This document shows, piece by piece, positions 34,862 through 47,731 of a stretch of DNA of 64,000 nucleotides. A program made the translations under genes and the position numbers. Under the pieces are notes generated by a model. The model was not told where the DNA came from and did not search any database. It saw only the letters and a program-made list of their open reading frames with translations. Each line of letters begins with the position of its first letter. The first letter of the stretch is position 1. This DNA comes from Pestalotiopsis fici W106-1 (lineage: Eukaryota > Ascomycota > Sordariomycetes > Amphisphaeriales > Sporocadaceae), in contig NW_006917092.1 of NCBI RefSeq assembly GCF_000516985.1, forward strand, positions 3,612,619 to 3,676,618. Direction: 5' to 3'.

Positions 34862-35672
34862 AGCTGAATACAAGAGATCATTCTTGCTAATGGAGGGAAT
34901 GTGGACTCGATACTTTCCGCTATCCACATATGTCCGGGACATCACCTCTTCCGGCCGTCTGGGTACTTTGCAAAGGATCATGTCCGAGCACAGTCTGGCA
35001 TACGTCGACCTCGCTCCGGACCATATCATGGTCAACCCGGATCTCGCTGGCGGAATTCTGCTCGACGGTGGGGTTTACAGTCTCTTCTGGGTGTTCCAGG
35101 CTGTGTATCATGCAAAAGATTTTCAATCGCGGCCACGTCCAGTGACCCATTCATTTTGCTCCAAATATGCCTCTACTGGCGTGGATGCAATGACGACAAT
35201 CTTGATGGAGTTTCCCAGAGCCGAGAAATACGGCGGGCCTGTCCATGCCGTTGCCTCAACATCATTGAGCTTATCTATTGACGCGGTTGCTATGAATGCT
35301 GGATGTGAGATGCCCAATATCAGGATACAGGGGACGATGGGTGAAGTACAGATTTTCCCTCCAGCATACCGCCCTACGAAGACGAGGTTGATATTGAAGG
35401 ATGGCACGGTCAAGGAAAAGTCTTGGCCACAGCCGGGACCCGGTGTTGGGAGCGGATGGTATAATGGTTACGGTTCTACTATTCATCCCGAAGGTGAGGG
35501 CCACGGATTATTCTGGGAAGCAGATGAAGCCGGAAGGGCTATTTGTGGTGGCCAAAAAGATAGGCTTTCGAGGGATTTGGAAGAAAGCATACTGGTTCTA
35601 GAGATCATGGATCAAGTGCGAGCAAAAGCAGGACTGGCGTACCCTAAGGCGGTTGAGAGCACGGAGTATTAA
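34862..35672 (+). pseudogene. Gfo/Idh/MocA oxidoreductase, 5'-truncated fragment
   Basis: The frame encodes the C-terminal substrate-binding domain of a dimeric-dihydrodiol-dehydrogenase-type Gfo/Idh/MocA protein. It enters the family at LLMEGMWTRYFPLSTYVRD and continues through GGILLDGGVYSLFWVFQAVY to the TAA at 35670-35672. The whole N-terminal Rossmann NAD(P)-binding half, about 130 residues with its GxGxxG and EKP motifs, is missing. The frame upstream of 34,862 lies over the 3' end of the membrane protein gene and does not resemble the family. The remainder has no stop or frameshift, which suggests a fairly recent deletion or rearrangement at about 34,860. An enzyme could not be made from this alone. 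Confidence 0.75.
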
Positions 35673-37565
35673 AGAAGAAAAAACCTAAGTTAGGATCCAA
35701 ACCTTTTTGTCTTATTCTTTATTGCGCGGATATGAATATTGTCAAATTGTAGGAATAAGTGGAGCGCTTCTCCACACATGTATATATCTTTGACCATCCA
35801 ACCTCTGTTGGATGTGAACAACTCAACTAATACATCAACTATTACCCATACCTATCATATCTTTTCACAAATATAGCATTTGTTATCATATGTAATTTCC
35901 CGGGTCAATATATGTGCTTTTATTTCATAACCGCAGGCGTTCAAGCCTTCTCAACACCCTGGATAGGTCCGAGCCATGAACAAAAAGAGCAACGGGGAGC
36001 TGTGGCTGCGTCGGATGATCGTCGATGCATTATCTGTTTGCCGTTTTAAACGCCGCAAAGGTTGTCCGGAGCAATGACCTCAAGGCTCCAGGGTCCTGAT
36101 AAGTATTGTGTACCTGTTGAGCCACATCTGTCCGTGCGTATGGCGGCGAGACCGCTGGTGCTCGAAATTGCCCCGAACACCTGATTACGACTCTGCTGGC
36201 TGGATGAGGTAATGCAAGTCAACGGATTCTTTTCTTGCACCCGGGGCAATCGCCAAACACGCCCTCAGCTAAGACGATCGTTGGGAGCACAGCCATGACC
36301 ATGCACTTGCTTGATGTGAATGATATCGTCGCTTGATTCAAAGTCATAATGCAAAAAATAGGTGCTCTGGAGATTTCCACAAAAGCGTGTCGCATTGGCC
36401 GACTTGCCATCACTGGAGTGCTCCTTATTTATGACAACTCAGTCATTGCCAATCGTCCATGCGGGAAGGGTAATCCTTGATTCTTATGTACTCGATTGAT
36501 CACTTGTCTTTCCATCTGCTCTTGGATATATCGTGTGCGGAGATGAAAGTAAGGAGATCAGTCCCCGACTAGATGGGGAAATGACATGGGATTCTTGGTC
36601 GAAACGGTTTTCCCATCCCACGACCCTGTGCTTGCGGATCGTGGGGGTGCTCATCAGGGCCGAGACCTTCTTATCACCGTTAAGATTTTAAGCTTTCCGT
36701 TGTGGGTCTCGCGCATCTATCATCCGTGCGAAGCGTCAAACACTCCGAAGTCCGGATGAACATTCTTGACAAGCACCAAGTTCCAAGAGCCCTTGGATAC
36801 ACGTAAAGATGCGGGTAAACATGCAGCTTTCCATTTTCTAGTCGCCAAAGAAAAAAAAATTCATTCAGGATGCATCGGCTTTGTGTCCTCGGATATAAAA
36901 GAATTACCACGATTCCGCCGAATGCATCACGCGAGACCACCAAAGCACTCTGTAGAGTGCCAACCTTTTCATGTTCCTGCTTCCGAGGTGGGGGCACACA
37001 CCCATCAACGAACCCCAACTCCCATTCGGAGGGACCAATCGTACCCTGACGATAGGACAACGCCTCTCTTGAAGCGAGGACTTGGGCCTCTCCGCTTAAC
37101 ATAATCGATTTGCTACCCCGCGCAGACAATCGTCAGTACATTGCTGAGCTTATGCAATCTTCTGCATGATGTTATGAAACATTCTGCGGACCCCGTTCGA
37201 TTCGGCCGGGCCGTGCGCGAGAGACGGTCCAATGATAGAGGGCAAGGCGCCTATACACTGCGATAAGTATTGGTGCCAGCAACCATCGCCTATTGTGGCA
37301 AGCGCACAGGTTTAGTTTTGGGACTGAGTGTAGCAGCAATGAGGGTGTACAGCTCTCCTGTTGTCATGTGAACGTTAGAATCGCACATCGAGATGATGAA
37401 GAGTATATCTAGACGAGGTAGACTCGCGGTCCCGGCTCTCGGTTTCTGTTGAAAACGGGTTCTCCAGCCTCGATCGACTCCTGCTGGCCAGTGGCGCATT
37501 GAAAGCCCATACTCAATTGAAGCTATACAACGCGCCTGTAAGCAAGTATCCTGATCTAGGCCACC
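35673..37565. other. Intergenic, no gene recognised
   Basis: About 1.9 kb. An imperfect inverted stretch near 35,797-35,820 (tcCAACctctGTTGGA) looks like a short hairpin 3' of the truncated gene. The frames at 36,680-37,129 on either strand have no family features. Confidence 0.5.
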
Positions 37566-39312
37566 ATGTTGTTCTTGAAACAATTGGCAACTCTGTTGGT
37601 CTTTGCGATGGCGCCGGCAGTCAACGCTCAGAATGCCACGACAGCTATAACACCAATCATGGTGATTGGCGCTATGCCGCAATGCGCTGTAAGTGAAAAA
37701 AGACGGTTCTGACTCTTGGCAATCTCATCTACTGACGAGTCCATTGTTCAGCAAGTGTGCCTCGTTGCCGGCATCGAGACTGCAAGCTGCTCCATGACCG
37801 ACATTAGCGCCTTTGCGGACTGTGTTTGTCTAAACGTTGGACTTCAGTCGGACTTCAACAAATGTGTTCAGGACAGTTGTGCTTCCATGACTGACTGGGG
37901 AAGTATGTTATCTTTTGAACCTGTGTCGTGTTTGATGTACAAATGGCTCATATTATTACCTAACCTTAGCCGCACTGGGTATAGAAGGAGTGCTATGTGA
38001 AGCCTATCCCAAGGAAGATCGCACATCGGTTCCCTTGATTGCTGCGATTGTGGGTATCGCCATTGTTGTGCCTTGTGTCGCTGCTAGACTAGCCTCACGA
38101 CTGCGTTACACTGGAAGACTGTGGCCAGATGACTGGGTCATGATATTCACCGCTGTGAGTGCAAAGTCTATATACACCTGTTTTCTTCTGTCAACTGTGC
38201 TCACATCACTATCAGATCGTTTTTCTTGGCCTGGCAGCTATTCTCATAGTCAGCGCACGACTTGGACTTGGTGTACACTTCTGGAATATGAAGATTGAAA
38301 ACGCCATCCCTTTGATGCAGGTAATTATTCCTCAAATGCAAAACCGTACAGGGTCGGCCGTTCTAAAACATATTAGATCTTCTTTGCCTCTCAAGTCATG
38401 TATATTGTGGTTACCTTTGCTGGGAAGCTCGCCATTTTACTTCTTTTCTTACGAATTTTTGACACTGGCAGCAAAAAGACGTTTGCGCGGGTGATCAAAG
38501 TTTGCATAGTATTGCAGTGTCTCGACAGCCTCACCTATCTCTGCCTGATCGTTACGGAATGCATCCCCATTTCTGCAGTCTGGGACAAGTCCATTACAAG
38601 CCCCAAGTGCTTGGATCTGCACGCGATATCAGTTGCAGGGGCTATCTCATCCATGACCACCGATGTCATTTTGATGGTTCTCCCGATACCAGTGCTATGG
38701 ACACTGCAGGTGAGCCGGGCCAAACGCATAGGCCTCGTCTTCCTCTTCGCTGTTGCATCGCTGTAAGTGCATTCTGAGCTTGGATACGACCATCGGGCCT
38801 TTCTTGCTAATCTGTGGCACTTTGATAGTGGCATCGTAGCTAGCGCTGTTCGTTTCAGCTACCTGGTGAAATTAAACGGAGATACTGACGAAACTTGTAT
38901 GAACTCTTTCAATCATGCTTTCGTCTGACAATATCACTGACTCCAAGCAGGGAACAATGTGGACGTGACGATTTGGAGTCTCGTCGAGATTCTCTGCACC
39001 ATTGTCTGCGGTAGTATACCAGCCATGAAACCACTTCTGACTCGGGCTGTCCCAACGGTCAACCTGTCCATTTCATGGCAACGGAACTCAAAGGGATCGT
39101 CAAACCAGTATGCCAAAGCCAGTCAGCCATCAACTGGGACTTCCCAGTCCAGCCACAGTCACAGTCGCTCGTACGACCAAAAGTCAGACATCTGGTTGGA
39201 GTCTTTGCCCTCAACAAACATTCAAGGTCCATGGAAGACGCCTATACGCTCCCACACAGGCCCGCGGCATGCCGAGTCGCAAGATAGATTGTATAAAGGA
39301 TATGAGATCTGA
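37566..39312 (+). CDS. CFEM-domain seven-helix receptor (PTH11-type)
   Basis: Seven exons (37566-37688, 37752-37902, 37979-38154, 38216-38320, 38377-38762, 38829-38896, 38951-39312) give 456 residues. A signal peptide (LKQLATLLVFAMAPAVNA) leads into a CFEM domain with eight cysteines: 40, 44, 54, 65, 67, 79, 84 and 101. Seven hydrophobic helices follow in the fungal rhodopsin-like membrane domain, with the loop motifs RLRYTGRLWPDDWVMIF and SKKTFARVIKVCIV and the long segment TTDVILMVLPIPVLWTLQV. The cytoplasmic tail is Ser/Gln-rich. This is the class of Pth11-like receptors that sense surfaces or host cues at the plasma membrane. The ligand cannot be read from sequence. Confidence 0.9.
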
Positions 39313-40023
39313 GGAGGAATCGTCAATGTTGAGGGCCACGATCGAATTTCGCATACATGCTACGTCATGAATGGTGTAATGGATTAGGGCGGACCCGGAA
39401 TTCTTCTGAAATAGCAAAAATTACAACAATAATACCCTTGAACTTGATATTACCATGGATAACCTGTACTGTCCGCAGCTTCCTACTTGTCGCATTGCAT
39501 TGTGAACGTAAGATTGATGACTCAACAGATGACTAGTAGTTCATACGTGGAGCCATTTGGTCACAGCATGGTGCATGATTAGCAAGGGGATCTCTATGGA
39601 TTAATGTGTTTGGCTGGGCAGAGAAGCTATTTTAGCTAAAGACGGGCTGCTTTTCATTGCTCACGGCTTTAAGTGCTAGTCCACTTGCCGTGCGAAAAAC
39701 GGTATACTCACTAAATCCGGGGAAGCATTTTCCTAATCGGGTTGTAGCTTCTTTCGGCAAAGGTCCACTGTTTGGGGTGATTATAATGCTGGACATTCTG
39801 GACAATTTTTTAGCCATTAAATCCGACGTCGCACAACTGAGTAGGTATACTTGGCCAATCAACGGGCATTAAAGAATGTGTATAGAGGCTGCCGATGGCG
39901 TCGAATTGAGTCTATAAATATAGCCTAGACGTCCACGACCCGAGTGATTCAATCGCATCACAAAGTCATTCTAACTAGCACATCATTTACTATACCCGGA
40001 TACAATCGTATAACATAAGCACC
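39313..40023. other. Intergenic
   Basis: About 700 bases including the hydrolase promoter. No gene or repeat recognised. Confidence 0.5.
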
Positions 40024-40998
40024 ATGACCAACATTCTCATCAAAGATGCAGCACAAATTCCTGTCGCGGATCCGATCCCGGCACTTTCAATCAGTCGAGT
40101 GACCATTCCAGCGCCAGAAAGAGGTATCCCCATTGAACTGCGCATCACGGCTCCAGCTGCGGGCAAGGACATACCAATCATTCTCTTCTCTCACGGTCAT
40201 GGCCCATCGCTGTATGTCCCATCCAAGGACGGCTATGGACCCCTGGTGAACTTTTACGCAGAGCGTGGTTTTGCCGTCATACAGCCTTCGCACTTGAACT
40301 CCAAGGTTTCGGGCCTGGATCCTAGTGCCCCGGACGGGCCAACCTTTGCGCGGTCGCGTCCAGGGGACATGAGTCTCATCCTAGACCAACTTGATGCCAT
40401 TGAGTCTCAGGCTCCGTTTATCGCCGGCCGCCTAGACAGAAACAAGGTTGCGGTCGTCGGTCATTCGCTAGGAGGGGCCACGGCCGGACTTCTGCTGGGT
40501 GCACGATATCACAATCCCGAAGCCAACGTGGCCGACGTTGACTTGAGCGACAAGAGGATCAAGCTGGGCGTCCTACTGGGAGCGCCCGGCAACGGTTTCG
40601 AGAGCCTGACCGAGGTGGCCCGCAAAAAGTTCTCCTCGGCGCTCCACACGGACTGGACGCACCTGGCGACGCGGACGCTGGTCGTTGTCGGCGACGAGGA
40701 CGAGTCCGCCTGGACCATCGGGGACGGCGCGGACTGGCACCGAGACTCGTACCGCTGTGGACCGGGCGCCGACTACCTCTTGACGCTGCACGGGGGCAAG
40801 CACGGGTTTGGTGGCGTAGCTGGGTGGGATGCCAAGGAGACGGACGACGAGGACCCGGAGAGGCTGGCCGTGACGCAGCGCCTGACTTGGGCGTATATTC
40901 GTTCTGGCTTGTATCCCGAGGATCCTGCTTGGAAAGTTGCGTGTCAAGCGCTGGAGGTGGTGGCGAGCAAACACGGTCATGTGGAGGCAAAGTCCTAA
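40024..40998 (+). CDS. Alpha/beta hydrolase, chlorophyllase/PAF-acetylhydrolase-like
   Basis: Intronless, 324 residues. The oxyanion strand reads IPIILFSHGHGPS, the nucleophile elbow VAVVGHSLGGATAG puts the catalytic Ser near residue 147, the acid is likely in VVVGDEDESAW, and the His is in LHGGKHGFGG. The N-terminus lacks a signal peptide. Related fungal proteins are annotated as predicted dienelactone-hydrolase-like or chlorophyllase-like esterases. The 3' half is strongly GC-rich compared with the flanks, which produces long spurious antisense frames. Confidence 0.85.
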   Translation: MTNILIKDAAQIPVADPIPALSISRVTIPAPERGIPIELRITAPAAGKDIPIILFSHGHGPSLYVPSKDGYGPLVNFYAERGFAVIQPSHLNSKVSGLDPSAPDGPTFARSRPGDMSLILDQLDAIESQAPFIAGRLDRNKVAVVGHSLGGATAGLLLGARYHNPEANVADVDLSDKRIKLGVLLGAPGNGFESLTEVARKKFSSALHTDWTHLATRTLVVVGDEDESAWTIGDGADWHRDSYRCGPGADYLLTLHGGKHGFGGVAGWDAKETDDEDPERLAVTQRLTWAYIRSGLYPEDPAWKVACQALEVVASKHGHVEAKS

Positions 40999-41068
40999 AG
41001 CCTTTGTAGATGGTTGGGAAATTCAGAGTAATATTAGGCAGATCAGACAGCCTCAGTCTTGTTATTAA

Positions 41069-41168
41069 NNNNNNNNNNNNNNNNNNNNNNNNNNNNNNNN
41101 NNNNNNNNNNNNNNNNNNNNNNNNNNNNNNNNNNNNNNNNNNNNNNNNNNNNNNNNNNNNNNNNNNNN
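41069..41168. other. Assembly gap (100 N)
   Basis: Exactly 100 N bases, a standard scaffold gap of unknown true size. Adjacency of the genes on its two sides is therefore inferred by scaffolding only. Confidence 0.99.
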
Positions 41169-42555
41169 CCCCTTCACATGTCGGCTCAGGTGAGAACTGG
41201 ATAATCATACTGGATTATCAAAGAATATAGCACCACTATCACTTGCCCGATGGCGGAGGGGATTGAGACCAGTCACAACCACAACCAAACACTGGGTCCG
41301 GGGGTTATTCGTCATTAGCTCCATATATATCTATCCATGGTTCTCAGACCCTCTCTTACATCTGAACTTGGTCGTGGGGTTGCGTGTGCTGGACATGGGT
41401 TTTTCAACCGATATATCTCGCGTTTATACGCCGTGTAATTTACTGCGGAGCATTTGTGCCATTCTATCTTCGGCAGGCAAAGACATTCATATTCTGTGAT
41501 CTGTTGAACGCACATGACTTTTTATGGGCTCGAAATTGCTTTGGTGGCGTTGATATGATGAAGTGTATTGCAGAATGAGGATGCGTCTTTGGTGAAAACT
41601 GACGACCTAGAAATGCTGATTAACCAAGATGAGCAGGTAAACTATTTCTCAGAAGGGACACGGGTCATACTCCATCATTTATATTTGAGCCCTCGAAGGC
41701 AGGAGCAAGCTGCTTGCGTCAGGAAGATTCGACTCGGACTTTTCTCAGATAGGTTCCAACTATTGAGGATTCGGTCGGACTTCTGTGAAAGCCTTTGTCC
41801 AATATTGACCGACTTCTTCCATTCCCTGACTGGCTTAAAGCATAAAATTGCAAAGCTACTGGTAGTACAACAAGGTCTTTCTGACAACTACATTGGTAAG
41901 TCGTTATGATGAACTATCTGCTCACCTTGACATGAGATCCAGTTTATCGCGATCGCCGAAAAGAACCTTGACCTAAACTAGGTACAAATTGGTGATTCCA
42001 AGCTATTGGGCGGCTTCATGTATATATATATATATATCAATCCATGTTCGGGGTGGATGCATACATGGACAAGGCTGACTCGATGGGTTCGTCAAGATAG
42101 GTAAGATATCAACAAAAGATTACTAAGGTTAGCTTGCATACGCTGCCTCGCCACGAAAGGCTGCGAAAGGATAAATACATATACTAGGTACCTTGTGGGC
42201 CTATGGGGGGTTTGAACCGCGAATTCTCCGATAACGTCTTGTGAAATGGAATTTCTCCCGAGAGAACACGCCTTAATCTGATCATCTATTTAAGTCCGAA
42301 GTCACACAGTTTTGAATTCAAGCAGAAAACAAGTCGATTTTCGGCAGCTACATACTTGATTGATACAGGAATCGTTAAGGCCTGGCTTAAAGTCCTCCCG
42401 CGTATTGGACTTCACCCGTAAGATCTAATTCTTATTCAAGCAACCCCGAATCTGTAACTGATAAAGCTGAATCTGATTAACAGAATGAATCCATGAACCT
42501 TGACGCCTTGACCTTGGGTTCCTAACACGCCCCAATTGGAATCCGCCCATCTCCA
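41169..42555. other. Intergenic after the gap
   Basis: About 1.4 kb with no supportable gene. The frame at 41,568-41,909 (plus) has no family features. A TA microsatellite lies near 42,020-42,036. Confidence 0.5.
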
Positions 42556-43194
42556 TTAACGTTGTCCTCCGACAACTCCGACAACTTCGACGTACTGGAG
42601 TGCGTCGCTAACGTAGGTAACAATACGCTTATATTCATCCTTGATGCAAGGCTCAAACTCCTTGTGCATGTTGGCAGGCTCGATGTAGGGCTCCTCGCAG
42701 AAAGCGGTGGCAAGCTCAATACAACGCAACTAAGACGACATGTGATTAGTAACCATAGGGGCTTCGAGGAAATCAAGCAAATGAAGAAAGTGGCATGTGT
42801 TATCGTAATGTCAGATGAGACACTCATAATCCAGATGACCCAACAACGAAAAACACTCCACAGAGGATGGGGTTTGGGAGGAGACGCCATAGACCCCTTA
42901 TGGAGTCATTAGACTTGAGACGTGTGGACTTTACTAACTTCAGCACTCTCCACGAGCTCCTGTATATTACTCTGTTAACTTGCGCTCAGAATTATTGTTG
43001 AGGGGTTCGAATCATATTTATCGTACCTTTGCGGAATTGAAGATCTCGTCATCTTTTGCTGCGACAGCTTGTGCAAGAGTAGTATTTGATAGGAGAGCTT
43101 GCCACGTGTCGTTGGCACGAGGTCGTTGACTCTTCGATGGAATGGCTATGGCGCCGAGCGCCAGCAAGGGGGTGAGAATCATGAAGTAAAGCAT
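42556..43194 (-). CDS. Small secreted-type protein, three exons
   Basis: Exons 43194-43027, 42959-42939 (21 bases) and 42729-42556, all joined in phase 0, give 120 residues. The start MLYFMILTPLLALGAIA is a clear signal peptide. The mature part is polar, with three cysteines (RCIELATAFCEEP and EPCIKDEY) and a helical, charged character. The second intron has a perfect ACTAAT-type branch point and TTAG acceptor. I do not recognise a family. Size, signal peptide and isolation in a gene-poor region resemble effector-like secreted proteins, but no function is claimed. The longer frame upstream of 43,194 has an internal hydrophobic run that is better explained by the later start. Confidence 0.6.
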
Positions 43195-46005
43195 CGTGTA
43201 TGCTCCTGTGATTATGCTTCTTGAGAGAGAAATTGAAAAGACAAGGATAAGGACGAGATGTAAAAACTGATCAAGCAGATCGGCAGAGGTAGAATACGCC
43301 TTTATAGAAGCATGACATGGAAGTTCGTAAGCCATCTCGCCGACCAGCTCCCAACCAGATTCCAGCCAGCTGCCTGCAGAGTCTGCCAAGAAATCATGAA
43401 ATCATCTAAGCCATTACGAAGTCCCAAGTAAGGCGAATGCCCGGTACAACTGCAGACTTAATGCTACGGACTCGCCGCAGAGTTTTGCCATGAATTGGGT
43501 GTTCAATGGGATTTGGTTTCTTGTGAAAACAGCAATTCGGCTGCTCCACGCTACTGTCATGCGATTATCGGCATACGATGTAGTCAAAGACTACCTGGGT
43601 GGTTCTTTATACGCTGGTGTTTGGAGCATCCTGTACGTGGCACCTTGCTCGCCGCCCAATCCCTCCGGACGGCCGCCGAATATGGAGCCGTTGTCCTTGG
43701 TCCGTACCTCGCCAAAGGCCCGAATTAGAAAGTTTGTGAGTAAGTGAATAGGCGTACATTGCTTGACAGCATGCAGGTAAGTAAGAACTGGGTGATTGCG
43801 AATATGTTGCAATGTTGTTCAAGGACACGAGACTTTACATGATATAATTGGCTGATCATTCTGCAATGGAATTCTATCACTTTATAATTTGTTTAACCTT
43901 TTTGTTGTTTGGTCAAATGATCTCTACGGACCTCGCATGTCCCCGAATCCATCGTGTATGTGCCATTTCAAGAATACCGAATACGGAAGTTCAATCTACT
44001 ACATATGCTCTTGTTTTACCTTGAACTCTGCAGCCAAGACCGACTGAGAGATTTCGGGGTTATCGGTCTTTGGGCTGCGGTGGACATCCTCGATTAGATG
44101 TCAATGTTTGAGGAATTTTTTTTTTTAAGGTCCTAATGCATGCAGGGACTGTGCTGTTTGTTGCCAGCCATTTGGTACGGTCGGGAAAAGGGTATTTGTT
44201 GGATCTTCTCCTTCGGAAGCTGTCAGCCTGATGTCATGTCATGGGTGCATACTGGGGAGCAGGCAAAATCATGTCAATCCAATAGGCGTCTTGAATCCTA
44301 AATGTGCCTGCAAACGTCAATCGAATCCTAGTGGAATGTGCAAGCATTATTATCTTAAAGCCAGGATTGTAGGACAGCTGAAAATAGCCAAATGACAACA
44401 CGGGTTTCTTTGTCCCAAGTGGTCATCATATTGCCGTGAGCCATTGGAGGCGCGAGAGGGGGGCAAGGAGGGATTGGGTATTGGGTTTTGGGGGGCAGGC
44501 ACTGAGACGCCGACGGCCTGGGTGATCGGCATTATTGATCCCCTTTGCCGTTCAGGTGCATGAACACTGTCCATCCTTGTTGAGGTGCGATGTGCAATCA
44601 AGATCAGATGTGCTTCGTCTACTCAAATACCGTGTTGTCGGAGAGCAGCGATCCATGACCTACGTAATAAATTACCTACCTACCAACTATGGGCCATCGA
44701 TGGCAAAGCTGCATGCATCTGGGGGTGCCCCAGTCAGTGAGATCTGCCCGCAACAGCAGCTGCGATAATAAAGGCCATCGATGTGCTAAATGTAGTCCTA
44801 ATAATGTTGGACACACGAAAACAACAAAATACTAACAGGGAACAGAAAAAAGGTGTTCAGGCTCGTACTCGGATAGTGTCAAATCTTTCATGCTAGTTTC
44901 AACGGTTCAAGTACTCTGTACGTACATGCGATTACGCCGGGCGGATCTAGGTAACACATAGCGCTGAATTTTTAGCAAGTCTTCCAGCTGACAGTAGGTA
45001 TTGTAGCACACGACCTCCTTTGTTTTTGGCCCCCGAAACTCGTGACGCCAATCAAATGTCTTTTGTTGCAAAGAAAAGACGCCGCAGGTCGGCCTTTTGC
45101 GACAGACCATTGAATGGAATGCGCCCCCGTCCATCGAATCTCCTCGTCCTCGCGCAAAAGATGACCTGGCCTCTAGTTTCCTTCTTTCTCTCTTATTGAG
45201 GCGCTTCTATTTTTAAGACATAGGGATATATCTTGGATCCGATCCTCTTAAACGATAGCGCGCCCCCTATGTATGCTCAGCTGTAGAGCAACGAGGCAGC
45301 CTCAGTACTTTAGCCCTGTCTGCCGCCCTCCCATTCACTGCTGCTTTGGGGTCGGGCGGCCAGTTAATCAATCAATCATCAATCCTCATCCACTTTCATC
45401 TGCGTGCGACACGTGCCTCGTCTTGACAAATCAATCTTCAATGCCCTTTCCTGGCTGCCACTTGGGGGGGAAAGATATTAGTTTAATCACAGATAAAGAA
45501 CAAAGTCCTTTTCTCCTTTGTGCGGTACGTGGTCCGCATTGTCCGTCCCACTCTGCCCACCTACTCTAGATACCTAACCTTCAAGGACCAGGTAACTATC
45601 GTAGCCCTGCTCGGCGACTTGGGGTCATTCCACCACCCAAGAGGGAAAAAAAAAATTAAAACCCCCCAGTGATCTAGAAACCCGGCATCCATACCGAAAA
45701 CCTTGCCCCTAGCTGTTAAAACCGCATACCTATTATCTGTGCCCAGCACAAACGCCGAGTCTCCGGCTCGCCGATTTTCCTACCTTGAGCGAGCACCTAC
45801 CTACATACCTAACCTACAGCGAAGTTGCGTCATTGCGCCCTACCACCCACCATTACCACATGACACACCTGCGAACGCCCAGCACTGCTACCAATAGCAC
45901 CACCATCACCACCACCACTACCACCACCTCGACGCCGTGGCCCTCTCAGCAAGTGGGCGTCTTTCCCAGCGCTGCCCACACCGACTGGTGAGACGCCCGA
46001 CCGTT
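43195..46005. other. Long intergenic region upstream of the phosphatase gene
   Basis: About 2.8 kb without a supportable gene. It includes homopolymer tracts near 44,117 and 45,648 and a C/A-rich repeat (CAC/ACC) at about 45,896-45,930, just before the phosphatase start, probably 5' leader. Leaders of this length are common for fungal signalling genes. Confidence 0.5.
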
Positions 46006-47731
46006 ATGATGGACTCCAAATCCTTCTCGTCGCGCTTTCGGCGCAACGGGCGAAAGGGTAACCGCGCTGCCTCGCCTGCCTCGCCTGCCTCGTCGTCCCC
46101 CGGGCCGTCGCCAGTTACTTCGACTGTTGTTGGTGGTGGTGCTGCTGCTACTGGCGGTGTTGGTGCAGATGTAACTGCCGATGACGACAATGCGAACAAC
46201 CACCACTCGGCCTCTAAATCGAACTCCGCCCATCTTACGGCCAAGACGACAAACTCCCCTCCTGTCCTCACCATAACCACGACCACCGATACTACCGCGC
46301 GCCCTCAGACTGGCAACGGCAACGGCAACGGCGGTTCTTCGCCCAGCTTCTTCCGCCAGCCGAAGTCTCCCTTTAGCAAGAAGTTTCATTTCCCCAGCAG
46401 ATCTTCGCACAAGCGCGCAAGATCTCCTGCGCCTGCCGCCCTGCCCCAGCCGACCTCGCCTGTGCTTGTGAAGCAAGATGCCATGTTGGATCACGAAATG
46501 ATGTCACCTGGCAAGGGTGCTGCCGCTACGAGTCCAGTGCAGGTGAAAGGGGGGCGGGCACAAGGATCAGAGAAGAGGATTCATAAGTCGCAGCAGCAGC
46601 AGCAGTCTCCGAGGGTTCCCGCCTTCTTGAATATGTCCGAGCAGGGTACGCCGCATTTGTTATCTGTTTTCCCCCGTCGCTTAGGACCGGCGAGGACCGC
46701 GTGCTAACCGAGATATGTGTGTTACAGAAATTCTCCACAAGTACCAGGAAATCCAATGGAACGAGCGGAATCGCGTGCTGCAGTCCATAACGAATAGCTC
46801 TCCAACATTCAAATTTGCCCAAGTGGATGCGACATACCGTCCACTCGACCGGTATGGCAACATCCAGCCGTGGAACAATAATCGGGTCAAGCTGCAGGTT
46901 CCCGAGGGTAATGCCGACTACATCAACGCGTCGCCCATTGTTTTGCGGTCACCTCTAGCACCAGAGCAGCGCTCGCCGCACAAGTATATTGCCATGCAGG
47001 GGCCCACTGGCAGAACATCGGAGCACGTATGGCGCATGGTGGCGGAACAGATGGAGAGCCCGGCTGTCATGGTCATGCTTACCGAAACTCGCGAGAACAA
47101 CATGGAAAAGTGCTTCCCATACTACCCACACAATGCGGATGAGTCGCTTGACATTGGAGAACACGATGAGTTCCAAGATGGATGGCGGGCGCAGGTCAAG
47201 TGTTTGGAGGTGGAAGAAAGAGCCGAGGGCGCAATCGAGATGCGAAAGCTGCAGGTCCAGGTCGATGGCAGGGAAGATGACATGGAGGTATGGCATTTGC
47301 TTTACAAAAAGTGGCCAGACTTTGGTGTTCCCTCCCTTGAAGACATTGGCTCTTTTCTGGATCTCATGGAACTATCCCGGGTCAAGAATGCCCACGAGGA
47401 CAACCCGCGGATTGTCCATTGCTCCGCTGGTGTGGGACGGAGCGGGACTTTCATTGCATTGGAACATCTTTTGAGAGAGGTTGACTCGGGAGATTTGGAA
47501 AAGTACGATGAACATTACGGCGGCGAGGCATCGGATCTCGTCTTTGACACGGTGAATACGTTGAGGGAGCAGCGCAAGATGATGGTACAAGCGGAATCAC
47601 AGTACCTCTTCATCTACAAAGTTCTCCGGAAGCGTTGGATGGAAAAGTACGGCCTCGAAGACGATCAAGGAGGCGAGCCAGCAGCAAAGCGGTTAGGAGT
47701 CGGAGCAGATCCCTTTGTGGAGGATGACTAG
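46006..47731 (+). CDS. Protein tyrosine phosphatase, classical (Pyp/PTP type)
   Basis: Two exons (46006-46645 and 46728-47731) give 547 residues. The N-terminal 200 residues are disordered, rich in Ser, Pro, Ala and Thr, with basic runs (SSRFRRNGRKGNR, SPFSKKFHFPSRSSHKRAR) and a short Gln run. The catalytic domain begins near KYQEIQWNERNR. It has the NADYINAS motif, the Tyr-pocket region, WPDFGVP (WPD loop, about residue 409) and the active site VHCSAGVGRSGTF with the catalytic Cys near residue 444; a Q-loop region is in the EQRKMMVQAESQYLFI segment. All key residues are intact. Fungal members dephosphorylate MAP kinases in stress pathways. Cytosolic or nuclear. Confidence 0.92.

Noticed and set aside
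42190..42275. Possible tRNA on the minus strand (B-box-like GGTTCAAACCC)
   Set aside because: The T stem does not pair well and no matching acceptor stem exists 70-75 bases upstream.
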